This document shows, one piece after another, positions 43,859 through 53,202 of a stretch of DNA of 64,000 nucleotides (position 1 is the first letter of the stretch; every line of letters starts with the position of its first letter). The DNA is taken from assembly GCA_963666895.2 (NCBI GenBank), contig CAXXNS010000010.1, positions 434,001-498,000 of the forward strand, in the 5' to 3' direction. The translations under genes were made by a program, and so were the position numbers. The notes beneath the pieces were generated by a model. That model was not told the origin of the DNA. It worked only from the letters and a program-made list of their open reading frames with translations, and did not search any database. The stretch comes from G963666895 sp963666895 (GTDB taxonomy: Bacteria; Desulfobacterota; Desulfovibrionia; Desulfovibrionales; Desulfovibrionaceae).

Positions 43859-45690
43859 TGATGTCCCAACAGCAGTTTGACGACTCGGTATACGACAAGT
43901 ACCGCACCGTGGACGACCTGGGCGGCTGGCGCCGGACGCACCACAACAACCAGTTGTCCGCGTCCGACCTGGGGGCCGAGGTCTGCCTCATGGGCTGGGT
44001 CCAGTTCCGCCGCGACCACGGCGGGCTCATCTTCATCGACCTGCGCGACCGCGAAGGCCTGACCCAGGTGGTGTTCGCGCCCGAGGTCAATGCCGACGCC
44101 CTTGAGCGCGCCCACGCCATCCGCAGCGAGTACGTGGTGGCCGTCAAGGGCGTCGTGCGCGAGCGGCCCGAGGGCATGGCCAACGCCAATCTGGTCACCG
44201 GCCAGATCGAGGTGGCCGTGTCCGAGTGGAAGCTGCTGGGCCTGTCCGACACCCCGCCCTTTGAGATCGAGGACCGGGTGGAGGCGGGCGAGCAGCACCG
44301 GCTCAAGTACCGCTATCTGGACCTGCGGCGGCCTTCCCTGGCCGGGAACTTCATCCTGCGCCACAAGGCCTGCCAGTCCGTGCGCCGCTATTTGGACGGC
44401 CAGGGCTTCCTGGAGATCGAGACCCCGGTGCTGACCAAGTCCACGCCCGAGGGCGCGCGCGACTATTTGGTGCCGTCGCGGCTCAACCCGGGCAAGTTCT
44501 ACGCCCTGCCCCAGTCCCCCCAGCTGTTCAAGCAGCTTTTGATGGTCTCCGGGTTCGACCGCTATTTCCAGATCTGCAAGTGCTTCCGCGACGAGGACCT
44601 GCGCGCGGACCGCCAGCCCGAATTCTCCCAGATCGACATCGAGATGAGCTTCGTGGACGAGCAGATGGTCCAGGATTTGGCCGAGGGGCTGGTCCAGGCC
44701 ATGTTCAAGGAGACCAAGGGCATCGACCTGCCCGCCCCGTTTCCGCGCATGAAGTATGCGGACGCCATGCGGGACTACGGCGTGGACAAGCCGGATTTGC
44801 GCTTTGAATTGAAGCACGTGGAGGTCACGGACATCTTCGCCGGGTCCGGGTTCAAGGTCTTCGCCGCCTCGGAGCTGGTCAAGGTCATGCGCGTGCCCGG
44901 CGGGGCCGAGCTGTCCCGCAAGGAGATCGACGAATACACCAAGTTCGTGGAGATCTACGGGGCCAAGGGGCTGGCCTGGATCAAGGTCAAGGAGGACGAG
45001 TGGCAGTCGCCCATCGTCAAGTTCTTCTCGGACGAGGAAAAGGCCAAGCTGGCCGAGCGCACCGGGTGTGAGCCCGGGGACATCCTGTTCTTCCAGGCCG
45101 GACCGGCCGAGGTGGCCAACGCCGCCCTGGGCAACCTGCGCGTCAAGGTGGGCGAGCGCATGGGCCTCATCGACCAGGACCAGTACGCCCTGGTCTGGAT
45201 CACGGACTTCCCGCTCTTGGAGTACGACGAGGACGAGAAGCGCTTCGTGGCCCGGCACCACCCCTTCACCTCGGCCCAGCCCGGGCAGATGGACCTGATC
45301 GAGTCCGACCCGGCCGGGGCTCTTGCAAGAGCGTATGACCTGGTGCTCAACGGCTACGAGGTGGGCGGCGGCTCCATCCGCAACCACACCCGCCAGGCCC
45401 AGGAGAAGATGTTCGCCGCCCTGGGCATCAGGAAGGAGGAGGCCGAGGATCGCTTCGGGTTCCTGCTGGAGGGCCTGAAATACGGCGCCCCGCCCCACGG
45501 GGGCATTGCCTTCGGCCTGGACCGACTTATCATGATTCTTACCGGGGCCCGCTCCATCCGCGACGTCATGGCCTTCCCCAAGACCCAGAAGGCCACCTGC
45601 ATGATGACCGAGGCCCCCGGCCCGGTGGACAAGAAGCAGTTGCGCGAGCTGGGCATCCGGCTGCGCGAGAACACGGAAGACAAGGGTTGA
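43858..45690 (+). CDS. aspS: Aspartyl-tRNA synthetase (probably also charges tRNA-Asn)
   Basis: A class II synthetase of about 610 residues, the long bacterial form with the GAD insertion domain. Features are the N-terminal OB fold (VCLMGWVQFRRDHGGLIFIDLRDREG), motif 2 (FRDEDLRADRQPEFSQIDIE) and motif 3 (GGIAFGLDRLIMILTGARSI). A second ATG directly follows the first and either may serve. Deltaproteobacteria often use a non-discriminating AspRS with GatCAB; the sequence alone does not settle that here. It overlaps hisS and precedes def. Confidence 0.97.
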   Translation: MMSQQQFDDSVYDKYRTVDDLGGWRRTHHNNQLSASDLGAEVCLMGWVQFRRDHGGLIFIDLRDREGLTQVVFAPEVNADALERAHAIRSEYVVAVKGVVRERPEGMANANLVTGQIEVAVSEWKLLGLSDTPPFEIEDRVEAGEQHRLKYRYLDLRRPSLAGNFILRHKACQSVRRYLDGQGFLEIETPVLTKSTPEGARDYLVPSRLNPGKFYALPQSPQLFKQLLMVSGFDRYFQICKCFRDEDLRADRQPEFSQIDIEMSFVDEQMVQDLAEGLVQAMFKETKGIDLPAPFPRMKYADAMRDYGVDKPDLRFELKHVEVTDIFAGSGFKVFAASELVKVMRVPGGAELSRKEIDEYTKFVEIYGAKGLAWIKVKEDEWQSPIVKFFSDEEKAKLAERTGCEPGDILFFQAGPAEVANAALGNLRVKVGERMGLIDQDQYALVWITDFPLLEYDEDEKRFVARHHPFTSAQPGQMDLIESDPAGALARAYDLVLNGYEVGGGSIRNHTRQAQEKMFAALGIRKEEAEDRFGFLLEGLKYGAPPHGGIAFGLDRLIMILTGARSIRDVMAFPKTQKATCMMTEAPGPVDKKQLRELGIRLRENTEDKG

Positions 45691-45694
45691 GGAA

Positions 45695-46210
45695 ATGGCC
45701 GCCATTTTGGATATTCTGACCTATCCCACGCCCTCCCTGAACGAGAAGTCCGTTGTGGTGGAGGAGTTTGACGACGAATTCCGCGCTTTGGTCGAGGACA
45801 TGGTGGAGACCATGTACGTCAAGGACGGCGTGGGCCTGGCCGCGCCCCAGATCGGCCGGAACGTCCGGCTCATCGTGCTGGACCAGACCGGCCCCCGGGA
45901 GCGCGCCGAGCTGCGCGTGCTGGTCAATCCCGAGATCGTGGCCCGCGAGGGCCAGACCGATTGGGACGAGTCCTGCCTGTCCTGCCCCAGCCTGACCGTC
46001 AAGACCAAGCGCAACGAGCGGGTCACGGTGCGCGCCCAGGACAAGGACGGCAAGCCCGTGGAGATCGAGGCCGACGGCCTGCTGGCCATTATCCTGCAGC
46101 ACGAGATCGACCATCTGGACGGCGTGCTCATCGTGGATCACGTTGGGCGGCTCAAGCGCTCCATGTACGACAAGAAGGTTCGCAAGTGGCTCAAGCAGGC
46201 GGACGACTGA
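45695..46210 (+). CDS. def: Peptide deformylase
   Basis: A metalloenzyme of 171 residues that removes the formyl group from nascent proteins. Motif 1 is GVGLAAPQIG and motif 3 is ILQHEIDHLDGVL, giving the two metal His ligands. Motif 2 reads DESCLSCPSL instead of the usual EGCLS, so the Gly before the metal Cys is Ser. The metal Cys is kept. It is directly followed by fmt, with which it overlaps by four bases, the common def-fmt pair. Confidence 0.95.
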   Translation: MAAILDILTYPTPSLNEKSVVVEEFDDEFRALVEDMVETMYVKDGVGLAAPQIGRNVRLIVLDQTGPRERAELRVLVNPEIVAREGQTDWDESCLSCPSLTVKTKRNERVTVRAQDKDGKPVEIEADGLLAIILQHEIDHLDGVLIVDHVGRLKRSMYDKKVRKWLKQADD

Positions 46211-47145
46211 ACATCGTCTACATGGGCTCCCCGGACTTCGCGGCCACCGTGCTCGAAGCCCTGCTGGGCTGGAAGGGCGGCCGCGTGAGCGCGGTCTACA
46301 CCCAGCCCGACCGGCCCTGCGGACGCGGCCAGACCTGCAAGCCCACCCCGGTCAAGGAACTGGCCCTCAAGCACGGCCTGCCCGTGCACCAGCCCGAGAA
46401 TTTCAAGGACCAGGCGGCCATCGACGAGCTGGCCGCCATGAAGCCGGACCTGCTGGTGGTGGCCGCCTACGGCCTGATCCTGCCCCAGGCCGTGCTGGAC
46501 ATTCCCCGGCTTATGCCCGTCAACGTGCACGCCTCCCTGCTGCCCAGGTACCGGGGCGCGGCCCCCATCCAGGCCGCCCTGCTGAACGGCGACCTGGCCA
46601 CGGGCATCACCATCATGCGCATGGAGGCCGGGCTGGACTCCGGCCCCATCCTGGCCCAGCGCGCCCTGCGCATCGGGTACGAGGACACGGCCGAGACCCT
46701 GCACGACCAGCTGGCCGGGCTGGGCGGGGAGCTGCTGATCGAGTTCCTGGAGGGCCTGGCCGCCGGCGTGGCGCGCGAGCTTGACCAGGACGAGGAACTG
46801 GCCAGCTACGCGCCCAAGCTGACCAAGGCCATGGGCGAGATCGACTTCGACCGCCCGGCCGAGACCGTGCATGACCACGTCCGGGCCATGCACCCCTGGC
46901 CCGGGGCCTATTTCACCTGGACGGACGGGCGCAAGCCCGTGACCCTGTCCCTGGTGCCCGGACGGGCGGGCAGGGAGTTGACAGAAACGGTCCCGCCTGG
47001 AACCATCCTGGGCCAGGAGGAGGGCCTGTTGGCCATCGCCTGCCGGGACAAGGTCTACCTGACCCCCGAGGTCAAGCCCCGGGGCAAGAAGGCCCTGGAC
47101 CCGGCCTCCTTCTGCTGCGGATACATGAACGTCTGCCAGGAGTAG
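46207..47145 (+). CDS. fmt: Methionyl-tRNA formyltransferase, apparent CTG start
   Basis: A protein of 312 residues that formylates initiator Met-tRNA. The N-terminal part starts NIVYMGSPDFAATVLEALL; the active site has LPRYRGAAPIQAALLNGD with the essential Asn and His nearby (VNVHASLLPRY). The C-terminal barrel carries AHPWPGAYF-like MHPWPGAYFTW. No ATG, GTG or TTG lies at the expected start. The only codon in the right place is CTG at 46207-46209, which overlaps the def stop as CTGA. An ATG at 46222 would delete the first strand of the fold. Confidence 0.93.
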   Translation: MNIVYMGSPDFAATVLEALLGWKGGRVSAVYTQPDRPCGRGQTCKPTPVKELALKHGLPVHQPENFKDQAAIDELAAMKPDLLVVAAYGLILPQAVLDIPRLMPVNVHASLLPRYRGAAPIQAALLNGDLATGITIMRMEAGLDSGPILAQRALRIGYEDTAETLHDQLAGLGGELLIEFLEGLAAGVARELDQDEELASYAPKLTKAMGEIDFDRPAETVHDHVRAMHPWPGAYFTWTDGRKPVTLSLVPGRAGRELTETVPPGTILGQEEGLLAIACRDKVYLTPEVKPRGKKALDPASFCCGYMNVCQE

Positions 47146-47151
47146 CCCGCC

Positions 47152-48042
47152 TTGGGCCGCACTTCCAGAAAACGTCTCTTCATCGGCCTGCTGGCCGTGA
47201 CCTGTTTCCTCCTCATGGGGTTTCTGGCCTCGTTGTGGCTGGTGCCCTACGTGGGCCTGCAAACCATCAGTCCCCTGGCCCCCTGGATCTGGGGCGCGGT
47301 GGTGGTGGTGCTCATGGTCCTGACCGGCTGGTGCGTGCTGGGCCTGGTGCTCAACATCTGGCTGGGCCGCCCGGTGGTCTTCACCCACCGTTTGCGCGGC
47401 CTGACCGTCAAGCTCTTCCTGCCGCTCATGACCCTGGTGGGCCGCGTCCTGGGCATGTCCAAGTCCCGGGTGCGCAACTCCTTCGTCAGCGTGAACAACG
47501 AGATGGTCCTGTCCGAGGCGGGCAAGTACCGGCCTGACGAGATCCTCCTGCTCATGCCCCACTGCCTGCAGAACTCGCGCTGCGCCCGGCGGCTGACCTA
47601 CGACATCAACAACTGCAAGCGCTGCGGGGAGTGCCCCATCGCCGGGCTGCTCGATCTGCACGACAAGTACGGCGTGCACCTGGCCATCGCCACGGGCGGC
47701 ACCGTGGCCCGGCGCATCGTGGTCCAGAAGCGGCCCAGGATCATCGTGGCCGTGGCCTGCGAGCGCGACCTGACCAGCGGCATCAAGGACACCTATCCCC
47801 TGCCCGTGTACGGGGTGTTCAACGAGCGGCCCCACGGTCCCTGCCTGGACACCACCGTGGCCCTGGAGGACGTGGAAAAGGCCCTGCTGCGCTTCCTGGA
47901 CCCGGAATTCTATCCGGGCAAGGGCGACCCGTCCGTGCGCGGCGAGACCATCTCCACCGCGGCCGGGGCCGGCCGGTCAGTGGACCGGGCGGCTGAACCC
48001 GACACCACCCGCATGGCGGCCAAGCCCGCGAACAAGGCATGA
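47152..48042 (+). CDS. DUF116 membrane protein
   Basis: A protein of 296 residues from a TTG start. Two N-terminal helices (about residues 9-31 and 43-66) anchor a cytoplasmic domain. That domain has many cysteines in a DUF116 pattern: LLLMPHCLQNSRCARRLTYD, NNCKRCGECPIAGLLDL, VAVACERDL and GPCLDTTVALEDV. The Cys groups suggest a metal or iron-sulfur site. The family often lies between fmt and rsmB in deltaproteobacteria, as here, but its role is unknown. It overlaps rsmB by four bases (ATGA). Confidence 0.85.
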   Translation: MGRTSRKRLFIGLLAVTCFLLMGFLASLWLVPYVGLQTISPLAPWIWGAVVVVLMVLTGWCVLGLVLNIWLGRPVVFTHRLRGLTVKLFLPLMTLVGRVLGMSKSRVRNSFVSVNNEMVLSEAGKYRPDEILLLMPHCLQNSRCARRLTYDINNCKRCGECPIAGLLDLHDKYGVHLAIATGGTVARRIVVQKRPRIIVAVACERDLTSGIKDTYPLPVYGVFNERPHGPCLDTTVALEDVEKALLRFLDPEFYPGKGDPSVRGETISTAAGAGRSVDRAAEPDTTRMAAKPANKA

Positions 48043-49337
48043 GTTCCCAAAGCTCCAGGGTTCCCCCGGCCCGGCTGGCGGCCTTGGAGGCCCTGGACCT
48101 GACCCTCGACGCTTCATCCGACCGGCCCGCGCGCGACGTGCAGGCCGCCCTGGACCAGGTCCTGACCCGGACCCGTTTGGATCCACGCGACGCGGCCCTG
48201 GCCACGGAGCTGGTCTACGGCGTGTTGCGGTTGGGGTTTCGGCTGCGGGCCGTGCTTTCGGTGTTTCTGCGCGACCCGGACGGCCTGCCCGAGTCGGCCA
48301 TGCGCGCGCTCCTGACCGCGGCCTACGAGGTTCTGATGCTCAAGATTCCGGACTACGCCTCGGTGAACTGGGCCGTGGACCGGCTCAAGGAGACCGGCCT
48401 GGGCAAGCTCTCGGGCGTGGGCAACGCGGTGCTCAGGAAGGTGGCCGGGCTGGGCAACGAGGTGCACGAGGTTCGTTGGTACGGGACGGACGCGGACGAT
48501 CCAACCGTGCTGTCGCGCTACTGGTCCTGCCCGGAATGGATCGTGCGCATGTGGCTGGACGAGTTCGGCCGCACCGGGGCGGAACGGTTGCTGCGGGCCC
48601 AGGTGCTGCCTCCGGCCCTGGGCCTGGTGGCCAGGGACAAGGACGCGGCCGCGCTCCTGGCCGGGCACCCGGCTCTGCTGGAAACGCATGGCCTGGGCTT
48701 CGCCTTTCCGGCCGGGACCGATCTGGACGGGCTTCTGGGCAAGGGTTGGGAAGCGCGGGCCGTGCGCCTGGGATTCGCCGGGCGCAAGGCCCTGCTGGGC
48801 CTGGGCGCGGAAAGCTGGCAGGGCCCGGTCTGGGACGCCTGCGCCGGCCGCGGCGGCAAGACCCGGGTGCTTACCGAGCTGGGGCTGGACGTTTACGCCT
48901 CGGACGCGCACCAGGGCCGGATCACGGCCTTGCAGCGCGAGCAGCCCGGGGTGGCGGCCGAGGTGCGGTCGTTGTTGGACGGGCCGCCCAATGACCAGAG
49001 AGGCGGACGAACCTTTTCAACCGTGCTGGTGGACGCGCCCTGCACCGGCCTGGGCGTGCTGTCCAGGCGGCCGGACATCAAGTGGAAGCGGGTTCCCGAG
49101 GACGCGGCCAAGCTGGCCCGGGTGCAGGCGTCCATGCTGGACGCGGCCTGGCAGGGCGTTGCCCCGCAGGGCCGCCTGGCCTACCTGACCTGCACCCTGA
49201 ACCGGGTCGAAAACCAGGCCCAGGCCGAGGCGTTTGTCGAGCGCACTCCGGGCGCGCGCCTGGAGCTCGACTACCAGACGCCCACCTCGTCGCAGCTGGG
49301 CGAGTTTTTCTACGGAGCGGTGTTCCGCCGCGATTAG
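48039..49337 (+). CDS. rsmB: 16S rRNA m5C967 methyltransferase (RsmB/Sun type)
   Basis: A protein of 432 residues. The N-terminal NusB-like RNA-binding domain (residues 10-135) includes AALATELVYGVLRLGFRLRA. The methyltransferase half has the SAM site VWDACAGRGGKTRVLTELG and the two catalytic cysteines in VDAPCTGLGVLSRRPDIKW and YLTCTLNRVEN. It acts on the small ribosomal subunit. It is the last gene of the def-fmt-DUF116-rsmB operon and ends only four bases from the convergent NYN gene, with no terminator visible between. Confidence 0.93.
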   Translation: MSSQSSRVPPARLAALEALDLTLDASSDRPARDVQAALDQVLTRTRLDPRDAALATELVYGVLRLGFRLRAVLSVFLRDPDGLPESAMRALLTAAYEVLMLKIPDYASVNWAVDRLKETGLGKLSGVGNAVLRKVAGLGNEVHEVRWYGTDADDPTVLSRYWSCPEWIVRMWLDEFGRTGAERLLRAQVLPPALGLVARDKDAAALLAGHPALLETHGLGFAFPAGTDLDGLLGKGWEARAVRLGFAGRKALLGLGAESWQGPVWDACAGRGGKTRVLTELGLDVYASDAHQGRITALQREQPGVAAEVRSLLDGPPNDQRGGRTFSTVLVDAPCTGLGVLSRRPDIKWKRVPEDAAKLARVQASMLDAAWQGVAPQGRLAYLTCTLNRVENQAQAEAFVERTPGARLELDYQTPTSSQLGEFFYGAVFRRD

Positions 49338-49341
49338 CCGA

Positions 49342-50067
49342 TCAGTCGTCTGCGCCCGGAAAGGCGTTGGCCGGCGGGCCGTCCACGCGGTTGCCGTTGA
49401 CTTCGTCGTCATTGGAACCGTGGTTGCCGTTGCCGTTGCCGCCGTTGGGATTGCCGTAGTCCGTGCGGTCGATGCAGCGGTCGTACAATTCCCTTTCAAA
49501 GGCGATCCAGTCCGTGCGGTCCACGCCCCGGGCGTACGGGGGCTCGTGCCGGGCCGGATAGGCCGAGGCCACCTTGATCCACCGGCCCTGTTCCTGGGCG
49601 ATGGACCGGATCTCCTTGGCCACCTCGGTGAAGTCCTGGTCCTGGCTGAAGAGCAGCAGCACGTCGTAGCGGTTCTTGTGAGCCAGGCGGATGGCGTCCA
49701 GGGCCATGCGCATGTCCACGCCCTTTTCCTGGCGCAGCTCCACGGTGTGCTGGCGTCCGGCCTCGTCGTTGACCAGCTTGGTGCGGTAGCGCAGCTCGCG
49801 GGCGTAGGTGCGCACCTGGGCCTTGTTCATGGCCGTGAGCTTGCGCGACCAGAAGCCGTGCCAGAAGGAATCCTTCTCCTGGTTGGGAATGCCCGTGTAG
49901 AAGCGGGTCTGGACGATGTTCCAGCCCTGGTCCATGCACACGGCCCGGGCCAGGGCCCGGACTTCGTAGTTGGGGTAGGTGTAGCCAAAGGCGTCCTTGA
50001 CCGCGGCAAAGAGGTTCTGCCCGTCGATCAGGGCGACGGCTCGTTTCACATCAGGTTCGATACGCAT
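49342..50067 (-). CDS. NYN/LabA-type PIN-like ribonuclease with Gly/Asn-rich tail
   Basis: A protein of 241 residues. The NYN domain is clear: AVALIDGQNLFAAVKDAFG carries the first acidic residue, KGVDMRMALDAIRLAHKN the middle one, and LLLFSQDQDFTEVAKEIR the last. Such proteins resemble PIN nucleases that cut RNA. The C-terminal 35 residues are low-complexity (NPNGGNGNGNHGSNDDEVNG) and probably disordered. It is monocistronic and convergent with rsmB. Confidence 0.85.
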   Translation of the reverse strand: MRIEPDVKRAVALIDGQNLFAAVKDAFGYTYPNYEVRALARAVCMDQGWNIVQTRFYTGIPNQEKDSFWHGFWSRKLTAMNKAQVRTYARELRYRTKLVNDEAGRQHTVELRQEKGVDMRMALDAIRLAHKNRYDVLLLFSQDQDFTEVAKEIRSIAQEQGRWIKVASAYPARHEPPYARGVDRTDWIAFERELYDRCIDRTDYGNPNGGNGNGNHGSNDDEVNGNRVDGPPANAFPGADD

Positions 50068-50371
50068 GAATAATGGTCCAGATGGGTTCGGTGTGTTGTA
50101 TAGCCCGGCCGGTCATAAGTTGTTCGGCTCGGCCGGAGGGATGACTGAACGTTGATCGCTGAAAGCCAGTGTCTCGGCTAATCCCGGCTTGGGTTGTTGT
50201 CAAGGGCGAGGGAACCGTTTTTGTAGGGAACGATAGTAAGTACTCACATCCATATGTGATTTATGTACAAAATTGGTCTGCTCTGGTACGTCCCTGACCA
50301 CATTTCCCCTTTGGAGTCCAGTCCGGGCCCGGAGGGCGCAACGTACAACCCTTTCAGGAGGCAGGGGGCGC
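50068..50371. other. Divergent intergenic region
   Basis: This 304-bp gap separates the NYN gene from the CoA-ligase operon. It becomes AT-rich near 50220-50275 (TATGTGATTTATGTACAAAA), where the operon promoter probably lies, but I cannot fix a hexamer pair. No gene is seen. Confidence 0.4.
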
Positions 50372-50965
50372 ATGCAGAACAGGAAACCAGCCAACAAGGC
50401 CGAGGAAAAGATCGGCCAGCGCATCAAGCGCTATCGGAAGATCCAGGAGTTCGACTTGGCCGAGATGTCCCGTCGGACCGGACTGAGTGAGGACTTCCTG
50501 ACAGACGTGGAGGAGGCCAACCACTACCCGAGCCTTGGTCCCCTTCTCAAGATATCCCGAGCCCTTGGCGTACGCCTGGGCACCTTTCTCGACGACCAGA
50601 TCAGCAACGATCCCCTGGTGGTCCGCCTGGGCGAGCGCCGCGAGGAGCTGACCACCCACGCCGGGGATGACCCGCGCGGGGCCGTGACCTTCTACTCCCT
50701 GGGCCGGGGCAAGACCGACCGGCACATGGAGCCCTTTTTCGTGGAGCTGGCCCCGGAATCCGCCGCGTCCACGGAGCTGTCCTCCCACGAGGGCGAGGAG
50801 TTCATCGTCTGCATCAAGGGCCGGGTCCTGCTCTGCTACGGCAACGAGAAGAGCGTACTCGAGCCCGGCGATTCGGCCTATTACAACTCCGTGGTTCCCC
50901 ACCACGTGGCCTGCGCCTCGGACACTCCGGCCCAGATCTACGCCGTGCTCTACTTCCCGGAATAG
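50372..50965 (+). CDS. XRE-family regulator with cupin sensor domain (first copy)
   Basis: A protein of 197 residues. The first 75 are an XRE helix-turn-helix (IGQRIKRYRKIQEFDLAEMSR, then LSEDFLTDVEEANHYPSLGPLLKIS). The rest is a cupin barrel (HEGEEFIVCIKGRVLLCYG and LEPGDSAYYNSVVPHHV). This HTH-plus-cupin type usually controls an adjacent metabolic gene and senses a small acid or metal. The start is the ATG at 50372 behind AGGAGG. It lies nine bases before the first CoA ligase and probably regulates the operon. Confidence 0.9.
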   Translation: MQNRKPANKAEEKIGQRIKRYRKIQEFDLAEMSRRTGLSEDFLTDVEEANHYPSLGPLLKISRALGVRLGTFLDDQISNDPLVVRLGERREELTTHAGDDPRGAVTFYSLGRGKTDRHMEPFFVELAPESAASTELSSHEGEEFIVCIKGRVLLCYGNEKSVLEPGDSAYYNSVVPHHVACASDTPAQIYAVLYFPE

Positions 50966-50974
50966 GAGGGCGAC

Positions 50975-52621
50975 GTGGAAAACCTGCGTGAAATCACCCT
51001 GGGCGACCTGCTCGACGAGACCGTTGACAAATATCCGGACAACGAAGCGGTCATCTACGTGGACCGCGACTTCCGCCTGACCTGGTCCCAGTTCAAGGAC
51101 CAGGTGGACGCCCTGGCCAAGGGGCTCATGGCCCTGGGCGTGAAAAAGGGCGAGAAGGTGGGCATCTGGGCCACCAACGTGCCCTATTGGGTGGCCCTGC
51201 AGTTCGCCACGGCCAAGATCGGGGCCGTGCTCCTGACCGTGAACACCTACTACCGGACCCACGAGCTGGACTATCTGCTGGGCCACTCCGAGTGCGAGAA
51301 CCTGTTCATCATCGACGGGTTCCGGGAGATCGACTACATCGGCACCCTGTACGAGCTGGTGCCCGAGCTCAAGACCAGCGAACGCGGCTACCTGAAGAGC
51401 GAGAAGTATCCGCACCTCAAGCGCATCTTCTTCCTGGGCCAGGAAAAGCACCGGGGCATGTATTCCATCCCCGAGATCATGTCCCTGGCGGTCATGGTGT
51501 CGGACGAGGACTACCAGGCCCGCCAGGACGAACTGGACCCCCACGACGTGGTCAACATGCAGTACACCTCGGGCACCACGGGCTTTCCCAAGGGCGTGCA
51601 GCTGACCCACCACAACATCCTGAACAACGGCTACTGGATCGGCAGGAACCAGAACTTCTCCTCCAAGGACCGGGTCTGCCTGCCCGTGCCCCTGTTCCAC
51701 TGTTTTGGCTGCGTGCTGGGCGTCATGGCCTGCGTGAACCACGGGGCGACCATGGTCTTTCTGGAGGGCTTCGACCCCCTGGTGGTCATGGCCTCGGTGG
51801 ACCAGGAGAAGTGTACCGCGCTCTACGGCGTGCCGACCATGTTTATCGCCATCCTGGAGCACAAGCTCTTCGACAGGTTCGACTATTCCAGCCTGCGTAC
51901 GGGCATCATGGCCGGGTCTCCCTGTCCGGTGGAGGTCATGAAGCGGGTCATGGACAGGATGAACCAGAAGGACATCACCATCTGCTACGGCCTGACCGAG
52001 GGCAGCCCGGTCATGACCCAGACCCGCATCGGCGACCCCATCCAGAAGATGACCGAGACCGTGGGCCGGCCCATGCCCGAGATCGAGGTGGCCATCATCG
52101 ACCCCGAGACCGGCGAGCACTGCGCGCCCCACGTGCAGGGCGAGATCTGCTGCCGGGGCTACAACGTGATGAAGGGCTACTACAACAACCCCGAGGCCAC
52201 GGCCAAGACCGTCACCTCCGATGGCTGGCTGCGGTCCGGGGACCTGGGCTGCTGGGACGACGACGGCTTCGTGGTCATCAACGGGCGGCTCAAGGACATG
52301 ATCATTCGGGGCGGGGAGAACGTCTATCCCCGGGAGATCGAGGAGTTCCTGTACACCATGGACGGCGTGTCCGACGTGCAGGTGGCCGGGGTGCCCTCGC
52401 GCAAGTACGGCGAGGAGGTGGGGGCCTTCATCATCCTCAAGCCCGGGTACGAGTACGAGCCCGAGGACGTGAAGGACTACTGCCGCGGCCAGATCGCCCG
52501 CTACAAAATCCCCAAGTACATCACCTTTGTGGACCAATACCCCATGACCGCCTCGGGCAAGATCCAGAAGTACAAGCTGCGGGAACAGGCCGCCGAGCTG
52601 TTCCCCGAGGCAATGGCTTAA
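50975..52621 (+). CDS. Acyl-CoA synthetase, AMP-forming (first copy)
   Basis: A protein of 548 residues from a GTG. The AMP-binding signature is MQYTSGTTGFPKGVQLTHHN, followed by ICYGLTEGSPV, GWLRSGDLGCWDDDGFVVIN and the C-terminal catalytic Lys in MTASGKIQKYKLRE. It looks like a FadD-type or medium-chain fatty acid or aromatic acid ligase; the substrate is not readable. It lies between the two cupin regulators in the four-gene operon. Confidence 0.92.
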   Translation: MENLREITLGDLLDETVDKYPDNEAVIYVDRDFRLTWSQFKDQVDALAKGLMALGVKKGEKVGIWATNVPYWVALQFATAKIGAVLLTVNTYYRTHELDYLLGHSECENLFIIDGFREIDYIGTLYELVPELKTSERGYLKSEKYPHLKRIFFLGQEKHRGMYSIPEIMSLAVMVSDEDYQARQDELDPHDVVNMQYTSGTTGFPKGVQLTHHNILNNGYWIGRNQNFSSKDRVCLPVPLFHCFGCVLGVMACVNHGATMVFLEGFDPLVVMASVDQEKCTALYGVPTMFIAILEHKLFDRFDYSSLRTGIMAGSPCPVEVMKRVMDRMNQKDITICYGLTEGSPVMTQTRIGDPIQKMTETVGRPMPEIEVAIIDPETGEHCAPHVQGEICCRGYNVMKGYYNNPEATAKTVTSDGWLRSGDLGCWDDDGFVVINGRLKDMIIRGGENVYPREIEEFLYTMDGVSDVQVAGVPSRKYGEEVGAFIILKPGYEYEPEDVKDYCRGQIARYKIPKYITFVDQYPMTASGKIQKYKLREQAAELFPEAMA

Positions 52622-52632
52622 GGAGTGCCAGT

Positions 52633-53184
52633 ATGGAACAGGCTTACAAGCAGATCGCGCCCCGGCTCAAGGGCCTGAAGGACGCGCTGGACTGGGACGT
52701 GGCCGAGATGGCCAAGCGGCTGGGCGTGGACCCGGCCGAGGTGGAGCGCTACGAGTCCGGAACCGTGGAGATCCCCCTGGGCTACCTGCTCGAGGTCTCC
52801 CAGGCCTCGGGCGTGGAGCTCAATACCCTGATCGCGGGCAGCGAGGCCCATCTCACCGGGCACTCCCTGGTGCGGTCGGGCCGCGGCCTGGCCGTGGACC
52901 GGCGCAAGGACTACGACTACAAGTCCCTGGCCTACCGGTTCAAGGGCCGCCGCATGGAGCCGTTCGAGATCACCGTGCCGCCCAAGGAGCCCGAGGACAT
53001 GACCTTCACGGCCCACTCGGGCCAGGAGTTCATCCACGTGCTGGAGGGACGCCTGGAGGTGTGCCTGGACAAGAACGCGGTGCAGATGGAGCCCGGCGAC
53101 AGCCTGTACTTCGACTCCCAGACCCCCCACGCCCTGCGCGGGCTGGATGGCAAGCCGGCCCGCTTCCTCGATGTCATTCTTTAG
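52633..53184 (+). CDS. XRE-cupin regulator (second copy)
   Basis: A protein of 183 residues with the same plan as the gene at 50372: an XRE helix-turn-helix (DALDWDVAEMAKRLGVDPAEV, then YESGTVEIPLGYLLEVSQASGV) and a cupin (HSGQEFIHVLEGRLEVCLD, MEPGDSLYFDSQTPHAL). The two differ throughout, so the duplication is old. AGGAG lies eight bases before the ATG. It precedes the second CoA ligase by 15 bases. Confidence 0.9.
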   Translation: MEQAYKQIAPRLKGLKDALDWDVAEMAKRLGVDPAEVERYESGTVEIPLGYLLEVSQASGVELNTLIAGSEAHLTGHSLVRSGRGLAVDRRKDYDYKSLAYRFKGRRMEPFEITVPPKEPEDMTFTAHSGQEFIHVLEGRLEVCLDKNAVQMEPGDSLYFDSQTPHALRGLDGKPARFLDVIL

Positions 53185-53202
53185 CGCATCCGGAGATAGA
53201 TG

